Below are positions 7,272 to 12,799 of a stretch of 16,347 nucleotides of DNA, in pieces (positions within the stretch are counted from its first letter, which is position 1; each line of letters starts with the position of its first letter). The notes beneath the pieces are model-generated. The model did no database searches. It was not told where the DNA came from and saw only the letters and a list, made by a program, of their open reading frames with translations. The stretch lies in NCBI GenBank assembly GCA_023412695.1, contig JAEYNG010000216.1, positions 1-16,347 on the forward strand, written 5' to 3'. The stretch is from Planctomycetota bacterium. Its GTDB lineage: Bacteria; Planctomycetota; Phycisphaerae; Phycisphaerales; UBA1924. A program made the position numbers and the translations under genes.

Positions 7272-8468
7272 TCACTTCGCGGCGGCGGTGATGGCCTCTT
7301 CGAGCTTGTCCTTGCCGGGCCAGCCCTGGAAGAACGCCGCGACGTTGCCGTCGGTGTCGATCACGTAGTAGCTGGGGAAGCCGATGACCTTGTACTCGGC
7401 GACGGCGGCGTCGGCCTTGGGGACGAGGGTGTAGGAGAGGTTGTTGCTCTGGAAGTAGGACTTGGCGGCCATGTCATCGGACTCGCGGCAGGCGAGGCCG
7501 ACAAACTTGACGTTCTTGTGCTGATCGGCGAGGGCCTGCATGTCCGCCGCGTGCTCGGTGGACTTCTTGAACATCGTGCCGAAGAACTCGAGGACGACGG
7601 GGGAGCCCTTCATGGATGCAAGGGTGAGGTCCTTGCCGTCGGCGGTCTTGAGGGAGAAGGCCGGGGCGGTCGCGCCGACGGGGACGCCGAGCTCGACCGC
7701 GGGCGGGGGAACCGCGTTCGCCGGCGCGGCGGCCTGGGGGACCCTCTCGTCGAGCTTGAAACCCTCGGGGAGCGGGAGATCGAAGTCCTTGGCGGAGAGC
7801 TTGGCGTCAGTCTTGACGTCCCAGGCCTCGAAGATCCAGGAGACCTTCTGCTCGCCGTCGCCCTGGGCGAGCTCCATGCGGCGAGGGAGGCGATCGACCT
7901 GCGAGAGGGCCCAGATGCGGGCGCGGCCGCCTTCCTTGGGGCTGGCGGTGATGATCTCGCAGACCTCGTTGTTCACCTGCTCGATGCCGGTCTTCTCGAG
8001 CTTGTCGGAGGTGAGCTCCTTGGCGTAGGGCGAGGGCTGGAGGAACTCCTGGAGCAGGAGCTGATCGACGTAGGTCATCTCCTGCTTGGTCTCGCGGTCG
8101 TTGACCGGGCGGACGAAGAGGGTGTTCTTGGTGTGGTCGATCCAGCGGACGACGGTGCCGTCGCCGACGACCTCGATCTTCTTGTCGGCTCCGCCGGGCT
8201 GCTTGGCCGTGCCGCGGACGCGGAACATGGCGTGCTGCGCGCCCTTGGGGCGGTAGATCCAGACCTCGCCCTCGCAGTCGATGAGGCCCTTGAACGCGCC
8301 GGTGACGTGGCGCTTGGACTTGAACTGGAGGGCCTCGACGCCGCGGAGGACGGCGGTGGACTCGTTGAGGCTGGCCTTGGCGTCTTCGGACTGCTGAGCG
8401 GCCGCGGGCGCGACGAACGCGGCGGTCGCCGCCAAGCTGCTGACAAGCATCCACATCATCCGCTTCAT
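7272..8468 (-). CDS. Exported DUF2092-like protein fused to a cysteine-less thioredoxin-like (redoxin) domain
   Basis: This 398-residue protein has an export signal (about 1-24, ending APAAA-QQ). Residues about 30-240 form a LolA-like beta-rich domain resembling DUF2092, with VLRGVEALQFKSKRHVTG, DGTVVRWIDHTKNTLFVRP and RLPRRMEL. A Pro/Ala linker (244-258) leads to a TlpA/AhpC-like thioredoxin fold (260-398) with GATAPAFSLKTADGKDLTL, SPVVLEFFGT and the cis-proline region GFPSYYVID (P365). Where active family members have WCxxC, this one reads MFKKS (299-303), so the redox cysteines are absent; the remaining cysteines are 65, 170 and 327. A periplasmic binding or scaffold role is inferred. ATG 8468 has AGGAG about 10 bases upstream and starts the signal peptide. 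Own terminator downstream. Confidence 0.85.
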   Translation of the reverse strand: MKRMMWMLVSSLAATAAFVAPAAAQQSEDAKASLNESTAVLRGVEALQFKSKRHVTGAFKGLIDCEGEVWIYRPKGAQHAMFRVRGTAKQPGGADKKIEVVGDGTVVRWIDHTKNTLFVRPVNDRETKQEMTYVDQLLLQEFLQPSPYAKELTSDKLEKTGIEQVNNEVCEIITASPKEGGRARIWALSQVDRLPRRMELAQGDGEQKVSWIFEAWDVKTDAKLSAKDFDLPLPEGFKLDERVPQAAAPANAVPPPAVELGVPVGATAPAFSLKTADGKDLTLASMKGSPVVLEFFGTMFKKSTEHAADMQALADQHKNVKFVGLACRESDDMAAKSYFQSNNLSYTLVPKADAAVAEYKVIGFPSYYVIDTDGNVAAFFQGWPGKDKLEEAITAAAK

Positions 8469-8711
8469 ATTCGGGCTCTCCTGGGCGGACCGGACGTCCG
8501 CACGGACTTTGTTTGGGTTCTCGAGGCGCAAAGAACCGGGGCCAATGGTACCCATGGTGTTTGCGGACGATGCCGGTGCGCTCGGCGCAAACCTCCGGGT
8601 CTTCGCAGTTTGATCGGCGCGGGGCGGCGGCGGCTTGGCGCGAAGGACTGCACGGTTCAACGCCTGCGCCGGAAGTGCAGCGTCCTCACCGTTATCAGGG
8701 AGAGGATTGGC
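8469..8711. other. Intergenic leader region with several inverted repeats
   Basis: No gene is seen between trpC and the DUF2092/redoxin start. The region holds a CGGAC cluster (8486-8507), GGTTCT/AGAACC (8516-8521/8532-8537), GTTTGCG/CGCAAAC (8559-8565/8586-8592), and CTGCAC/GTGCAG (8648-8653/8675-8680). The last is about 30 bp past the trpC stop and might serve as its terminator, though it has no T tract. The others could be operators or 5' leader structures of the downstream gene. Confidence 0.4.
8486..8507. repeat. Four copies of the CGGAC pentamer in 22 bp
   Basis: The order is CGGAC, CGGAC, GTCCG (inverted), CA, CGGAC; the middle forms the perfect palindrome CGGACGTCCG (8491-8500). It starts 18 bp upstream of the DUF2092/redoxin start codon, next to the Shine-Dalgarno, so it may be an operator or a leader-RNA structure. 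Confidence 0.45.
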
Positions 8712-9557
8712 TCACTTGCCGAAGAGGCGCGAGTCGCGGCCGATGAGCGTCGCCAAAGCCGCGCCCGGGTCGGGCGCACGCATGAGCGTCTCGCCGACGA
8801 GCACGATGCGGACGCCCTCGTGCCGGAGCTTTACAACGTCCTCGGGTGTGCGGATGCCGGACTCGCTGACAAGGACGTTGGTGTTCTCGACGAGGTCCAC
8901 CAGCCGCAGGGTGTGGTTGATGTCCACGGTCTGGGTGTCGAGGTCGCGGTTGTTGATCCCGACGAGCATGTAGGAGGGGTGCGGGAATCCGACGTGCGGG
9001 CGGATCCGCAGCAGGTTCTCCATGCTGTGGACCTCGATGAGGGTGGTCAGGCCCAGCCGCTGCGCCAGGATCTGCATGTCGAGCAGGTCGGAGAGGCTCA
9101 GGCACTCGGCGATGAACAGCACGGCGTCCGCGCCCGCGGCACGGCTCTCCCAGAGCTGCCAGGGGTCGACAATGAAGTCCTTGCGGAGAACGGGGAGGGG
9201 CACGGCCTCCTTGATGCGCTCGATGTAGGCGAGCCGGCCGGCGAAATACTTCTCGTCGGTGAGGCAGGAGATGGCCGCGGCCCCGTTGGCGTGGTACTTG
9301 CGAGCGATAGCGGCCGGGTCGAACGCATCGTCCTGATACTCGGGGCGGAGCCAGCCGGCGGAGGGGCTCTTGCGCTTGATCTCGGCAATGACGGCGGTGT
9401 GGAAGGCGTCGGCGGCGTGGGTGACTGCGGCGAAGAAGTTGCGGGGCGGGTCCTGCTGGGCGACGAGGGACTCGAGCTCGGCAAAGGGCGTCGCCGCCTT
9501 GCGGCGTTCGACTTCCTCACGCTTGTGGGCCACGATCTCCGCGAGAACGCCGGTCAT
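8712..9557 (-). CDS. trpC: Indole-3-glycerol-phosphate synthase
   Basis: TrpC converts 1-(2-carboxyphenylamino)-1-deoxyribulose 5-phosphate to indole-3-glycerol phosphate, the fourth step from chorismate to tryptophan. The 281-residue product is a single-domain (beta/alpha)8 barrel with all family motifs: AEIKRKSPSAG (E59, K61), LRKDFIVD (K126), TLIEVHS (E175), VGINNRDLDT (N202/N203), VSESGI (E232, S233) and the phosphate-binding LVGETLMR. There is no fused PRAI (TrpF) domain. ATG 9557 is the only start fitting the family's N-terminus; no Shine-Dalgarno is seen, but GATAAT is six bases upstream. No other trp gene is in the window, so it looks transcriptionally separate from any trp operon. 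Confidence 0.97.
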   Translation of the reverse strand: MTGVLAEIVAHKREEVERRKAATPFAELESLVAQQDPPRNFFAAVTHAADAFHTAVIAEIKRKSPSAGWLRPEYQDDAFDPAAIARKYHANGAAAISCLTDEKYFAGRLAYIERIKEAVPLPVLRKDFIVDPWQLWESRAAGADAVLFIAECLSLSDLLDMQILAQRLGLTTLIEVHSMENLLRIRPHVGFPHPSYMLVGINNRDLDTQTVDINHTLRLVDLVENTNVLVSESGIRTPEDVVKLRHEGVRIVLVGETLMRAPDPGAALATLIGRDSRLFGK

Positions 9558-9563
9558 GCAAGG

Positions 9564-9569
9564 ATTATC
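9564..9569 (-). promoter_or_regulatory. Candidate -10 for a leaderless trpC transcript
   Basis: GATAAT on the minus strand lies exactly six bases before the trpC ATG. It matches the -10 consensus at five of six positions, including the key A and final T. The -35 region (TGTCCC, 17 bp upstream) is weak. Confidence 0.5.
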
Positions 9570-9634
9570 GGTGGGCGGAGCGGCCCGGGACAGGGGCGGC
9601 GGACACAAACAGCGGCGGGTGCGGGGGATGTGCG

Positions 9635-9682
9635 GGCGGCGCGGCGGGGCCGGACTTATCCTGCTTTCGGAGCCGCGCCGCC
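9635..9682 (+). promoter_or_regulatory. Inverted repeat around the CPBP promoter region
   Basis: GGCGGCGCGG (9635-9644) and CCGCGCCGCC (9673-9682) are perfectly complementary with a 28-base spacer. The right arm ends one base before the CPBP start codon. A candidate -10, TATCCT (9657-9662), lies in the spacer. GGC-type repeats arise easily in GC-rich DNA, so this is only suggestive. Confidence 0.35.
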
Positions 9683-9683
9683 G

Positions 9684-10631
9684 ATGCCTGATCTTCATGA
9701 ACTGTTCGTGATGGTTGTTCTGCTGGCCGCGGCCGCGTGCAGCGCGGTGTGGCTGTGGCGGCGCGACGTCTTCCGGCCCGGCTCGCTGGATCGGCGGTGT
9801 GCGTTGGGTCAGCTCCGGAACCCGGCGACGGTCGGGCCGGGTGTGTGGCTGGCGGGGGCGGTGGGCGTGTTCCTCGCGGCCGCGCTGGCGGGCGGCGGGA
9901 TGGCCGCGATGCTCGGGGTGACAAGCGCTGAGCAGGCGTCGCGGGAGATCGAGGTCGGCGCGGTGATCGACGTCGCGACGTACTGCGTCGCGGCGGTGGT
10001 CGCGGTGATCTGCATCGCGCTCATGCGGCAGACGGCGCGTGTGGCGGGCGCGTCGCCGCGGGACCTGGGGCTGGCGATGGCGAGGAAGGATGCGCTGGCG
10101 GGGCTGGGGGGGCTGCTGCTGGTGCTGCCGCTGTGCGCGGCGGCGGGGATCGTGAGCAGCCAGGTGGCGCGGCTGCTGGACCAGCAGCCCGCCCCGGTCG
10201 CGCCCCCCGCGCTGCGTGAGATCGTGGGCAACCGGGCGAGCTGGGGGGCGTGGATGCGCGCGGGGATGGCGATCCTCGGTGCGCCGGCGATGGAGGAGCT
10301 CATCTACCGCGTGTTCGTGCAGTCGGCGATCATCAGCGGGCTGGCACGCATCCGCTGGGGCCGGACGCACCACGGGGACCGGCCCGCGGCGAACGGCATG
10401 GACATTTGCTGGGGGATCGTGCTGACATCGGTGATCTTCCTCCTGCCGCACTCGGCGGCGGTGGGCGGGCCGGTGAGCTGGCACGCGCTCCCGTCGCTCG
10501 CGGTGCTGAGCGTCGCGCTGGGCGTGATCTATGAGCGGACGCGGTCGCCGCTGGCGCCGATCGTGATGCACGCGGGGTTTAATGCGGTGAACGTCGCGCT
10601 GGCGGTGCTGACGGCCGGGGCCGCGCGCTGA
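9684..10631 (+). CDS. CPBP-family intramembrane metalloprotease
   Basis: This 315-residue polytopic membrane protein belongs to the CPBP (CAAX protease/bacteriocin-processing, Abi, Rce1-like) family. All three signature motifs are visible: EE(x)3R as MEELIYR (E204, E205, R209), F(x)3H as FLLPH (F252, H256) and H(x)3N as HAGFN (H296, N300), which form the putative metal site inside the membrane. Hydrophobic segments lie around 8-25, 53-77, 93-114, 137-158, 242-256, 269-283 and 292-312. The substrate is unknown; members process prenylated proteins or peptides, or act as immunity factors. ATG 9684 gives a sensible N-terminus, with a CGGAG about 10 bases upstream. It is divergent from trpC and is followed after 12 bp by the lipoprotein gene. 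Confidence 0.9.
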   Translation: MPDLHELFVMVVLLAAAACSAVWLWRRDVFRPGSLDRRCALGQLRNPATVGPGVWLAGAVGVFLAAALAGGGMAAMLGVTSAEQASREIEVGAVIDVATYCVAAVVAVICIALMRQTARVAGASPRDLGLAMARKDALAGLGGLLLVLPLCAAAGIVSSQVARLLDQQPAPVAPPALREIVGNRASWGAWMRAGMAILGAPAMEELIYRVFVQSAIISGLARIRWGRTHHGDRPAANGMDICWGIVLTSVIFLLPHSAAVGGPVSWHALPSLAVLSVALGVIYERTRSPLAPIVMHAGFNAVNVALAVLTAGAAR

Positions 10632-10637
10632 TAGGCT
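10632..10637 (+). promoter_or_regulatory. Candidate extended -10 for a leaderless lipoprotein transcript
   Basis: TAGGCT lies six bases before the ATG at 10644 and is preceded by TGA, giving the extended form TGnTANNNT; that TGA is also the CPBP stop codon. A possible -35, CTGACG (10608-10613), is 18 bp upstream. The downstream gene could still be co-transcribed with CPBP. Confidence 0.45.
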
Positions 10638-10643
10638 ACGGGC

Positions 10644-11171
10644 ATGAAGAACGGTCGAGCGTCAAGGGTTTCTGCGTGGTGGGCGGCGGCGGTCGTCGGC
10701 GCGGCGGCACTGGGCGGGTGCGAGACGGCGTCGGCCCCGCGGCTGGAGCACGCGGCGGCGAGCGTGACGGACCGCACGGGCGAGGGGGTCGCGCTGTCAT
10801 TTGCCATCGACGCGTACAACGACAACGACATTGCGCTGCCGCTGCGGGACGTGACCTACACCCTGACGCTCGACGGCGAGGAAGTGTTCAGCGGGACACG
10901 CTCGGCGGAGGCGACGCTGCGGCGGAGGGGCGTGCAGCAGATCCGGCTGCCCGCGGTGATCGCGCTGCGGCCGGGCGAGGCTACGCCCGAGGGCGTGAAG
11001 GAGTTCCGCCTGCACGGGAAGCTGACGTATGTCACGCCCGGCCGGCTGGCGGAGCTGCTGTTCGACACGGGCGTGCGTGTGCCGAGCGTGGGGTTCGAGA
11101 CCGAGGGGCTGGTGGACCTTGGCACGGCCGCGCCCGCGGCGGTCAGTCAGGCCACACCCGCCCCGCGATGA
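10644..11171 (+). CDS. LEA14-like (WHy/LEA_2 domain) lipoprotein
   Basis: This 175-residue product begins with a basic residue-containing, hydrophobic signal ending in the lipobox LGGC (C26 as the lipidated residue), so it is predicted to be membrane-anchored and extracytoplasmic. Residues about 33-160 resemble the LEA type 2 (LEA14/WHy) beta-sandwich: VALSFAIDAYNDNDIALPLRDV, YTLTLDGEEVFSGT and a late GKLTYVTPG strand. In plants LEA14 is linked to desiccation; in bacteria such lipoproteins have no defined role. It starts 12 bp after the CPBP stop, has no Shine-Dalgarno, and its last 29 bp overlap the convergent VOC gene. Confidence 0.78.
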   Translation: MKNGRASRVSAWWAAAVVGAAALGGCETASAPRLEHAAASVTDRTGEGVALSFAIDAYNDNDIALPLRDVTYTLTLDGEEVFSGTRSAEATLRRRGVQQIRLPAVIALRPGEATPEGVKEFRLHGKLTYVTPGRLAELLFDTGVRVPSVGFETEGLVDLGTAAPAAVSQATPAPR

Positions 11172-11544
11172 ACTCGACGCTGTTGCCCGCGGGGTCACGG
11201 ACGTAGATCGACCGTCCGCCGAGGGGCCAGGTGACATCCATCTCGATCTGCACGGCGTGTCCTGCGAGGTGCGTCCGCCATGCATCGAGCGAATCGACCG
11301 GCACGCTGAAGCCGACGTGGCCCGCGCCGGTGGCCCCGTGCATCGGCACGCCCGCGCCGGGGAGGACGGTCTTGGAGGGGTCAAAGACGAGCAGAACGCT
11401 GTGCTCGGTGACGCGGAACGCGAGCCCGCGGCCGTGCATCTCGCTCACTGGCCGCAGGCCGACAACGTCGCGATAGAACACAATCGCGGCGTCGAGATCG
11501 GTGGAATACAGCACGGTTTCGTGGATGTGCATCACGGAAGGCAT
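11143..11544 (-). CDS. VOC-superfamily (glyoxalase-like) protein
   Basis: This 133-residue single-domain protein has the two beta-alpha-beta-beta-beta modules of the vicinal oxygen chelate superfamily (glyoxalase I, dioxygenases, fosfomycin-resistance proteins). The first module starts HETVLYSTDLDAAIVFYRDVVGL and the second GHVGFSVPVDSLDAW, ending with YVRDPAGNSVEFI. H8, H76 and E124 sit where the metal ligands usually do. The substrate cannot be inferred. ATG 11544 removes an implausible upstream extension and has TACACT six bases before it but no Shine-Dalgarno. Its 3' end overlaps the lipoprotein gene tail to tail, and it is divergent from the desaturase with only 58 bp between starts. Confidence 0.88.
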   Translation of the reverse strand: MPSVMHIHETVLYSTDLDAAIVFYRDVVGLRPVSEMHGRGLAFRVTEHSVLLVFDPSKTVLPGAGVPMHGATGAGHVGFSVPVDSLDAWRTHLAGHAVQIEMDVTWPLGGRSIYVRDPAGNSVEFIAGRVWPD

Positions 11545-11550
11545 ATGGCG

Positions 11551-11556
11551 AGTGTA
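11551..11556 (-). promoter_or_regulatory. Candidate -10 for a leaderless VOC transcript
   Basis: TACACT on the minus strand is exactly six bases upstream of the ATG at 11544. It fits TANNNT. It sits inside the 58-bp divergent region shared with the desaturase, whose own candidate -10 is TACCAT on the plus strand at 11576-11581. Confidence 0.42.
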
Positions 11557-11602
11557 CGGGTGGGCCCGCGGCGAATACCATGGGCCCGGAGCATCCACGA
11601 CG

Positions 11603-12799
11603 ATGAGTGAAGCCGCGGCACCCGCCATCCCCCCCACTCCCGCCACCGCGAGCGCGCACCTGCTGCGCGAGCCGGTGAAGGTCGAGGCGGCGGGCGTCAA
11701 ACCCGCGACGCCGAAGCGCAACCCCTACATGCCGTGGCGCTCGACACTCCTGACGCCGCAGCGGGTCAAGGAACTTTCGAAACTCCGGCCGTGGCGGGTG
11801 GTGGCGGACACGCTGCTGTGCTGGGCGGTGATCGCGCTGGCGTGGGCGGCGGTCGCCGTGTGGGGGCCGGGGGCGAGCGGCTGGGGGGCGGCGTGGTGGG
11901 TCGTGCTGCTGGCGATCCCGGTGATCGGCACCCGCTACTACGGGCTGTTCATCCTCGGGCACGACGGGATGCACCGGCGGCTGTTCGAGAGCCGCAAGCT
12001 CAACGACTGGTGGACGGACCTCTTCATGCTCGCGCCGATCGGCATGGTGAACCACGTGAACGATCGCAACCACCTCGCGCACCACCGCTACCTCGCGACC
12101 GACCGCGACCCCGACCTGCACAAGCACGCGTGCTTCAACAAGACCAACCGCTCGGAGTATCTCGCGTTCCTCACGGGGCTCGCGAGCGTGATCGAGGTCG
12201 CGAAGAACCTGTTCTGGCGGTGGAGCCACGAGCCGATCGAAGATGAGCACGAGCCCACCGTCGAGACGGCGAAGGACCCGCACACGATGCGCGACCTGCT
12301 GGTAATCGGCGCGTGGCAGCTCGGGCTGCTCGTCGGGCTGACGTACGTCGCGGCGGGGCTGCCGCGGGTGGCCTCGATCGCGGACGTGTGGAGCTTGATC
12401 CGTGCCGGGTGGTGGGGCTACCCGTTGCTGTGGCTGCTGCCCGTGTACGCGTTCGCGTACCTGCCGAACCTCGTGCGGGCGTTCCTCGAGCACGCGCACG
12501 CCGAAGACGACGACAAGGCGGACGAGCACCGGCTGATCACGTTCCTGTCGAACCCGGTCGAGCGGCTGTTCATGTCACCGATGAACATGAACTACCACGT
12601 CGTGCACCACCTGTGGCCGAGCATCCCGTATTACAACCTGCCGCGGGCGGATCGGGAGATCCGCGTGAAACCGGAGGCCGAGGGGCTGACCTGGCGCGGG
12701 AGCTACGCGCGGTCGCTGCTGGCGTACTGGTTCGCGCTGCCGATCGAGGAGTGCCGGATGTCGCGCCAGCGGAAGCGGCACGAGCGTTCAGCGGCCTGA
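11603..12799 (+). CDS. Membrane fatty acid desaturase family protein
   Basis: This 398-residue integral membrane di-iron protein has the three histidine boxes of the desaturase/hydroxylase family: HDGMH (120-124), HLAHH (157-161) and HVVHH (332-336). Hydrophobic pairs lie around 66-88, 95-118, 233-252 and 270-292. It presumably inserts a double bond or hydroxyl group into an acyl or related lipid substrate using O2; the family also contains carotenoid-modifying enzymes, so the substrate is open. The first ~45 residues are Pro/Ala-rich and probably disordered. ATG 11603 has a weak CGGAG upstream (11587-11591) and a candidate TACCAT -10 at 11576-11581. Its last 12 bp overlap the convergent GT-C-like gene. 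Confidence 0.9.
   Translation: MSEAAAPAIPPTPATASAHLLREPVKVEAAGVKPATPKRNPYMPWRSTLLTPQRVKELSKLRPWRVVADTLLCWAVIALAWAAVAVWGPGASGWGAAWWVVLLAIPVIGTRYYGLFILGHDGMHRRLFESRKLNDWWTDLFMLAPIGMVNHVNDRNHLAHHRYLATDRDPDLHKHACFNKTNRSEYLAFLTGLASVIEVAKNLFWRWSHEPIEDEHEPTVETAKDPHTMRDLLVIGAWQLGLLVGLTYVAAGLPRVASIADVWSLIRAGWWGYPLLWLLPVYAFAYLPNLVRAFLEHAHAEDDDKADEHRLITFLSNPVERLFMSPMNMNYHVVHHLWPSIPYYNLPRADREIRVKPEAEGLTWRGSYARSLLAYWFALPIEECRMSRQRKRHERSAA

Noticed and set aside
8469..8660. Upstream extension of the DUF2092/redoxin gene
   Set aside because: It would bury the signal peptide behind 64 residues; ATG 8468 has AGGAG and starts the export signal.
7173..9683. Plus-strand open frame running into CPBP
   Set aside because: It is antisense to the redoxin fusion and trpC; CPBP homology and the first hydrophobic segment begin at 9684.
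9558..10571. Minus-strand extension of trpC across the CPBP gene
   Set aside because: Arg/His-rich antisense translation of the CPBP gene; TrpC homology begins at 9557.
11501..11602. Upstream extension of the desaturase
   Set aside because: It would overlap the divergent VOC start and adds non-family sequence; ATG 11603 fits better.
11545..11721. Upstream extension of the VOC gene
   Set aside because: It runs through the divergent promoter region and into the desaturase coding sequence; the VOC fold starts at HETVLYS.
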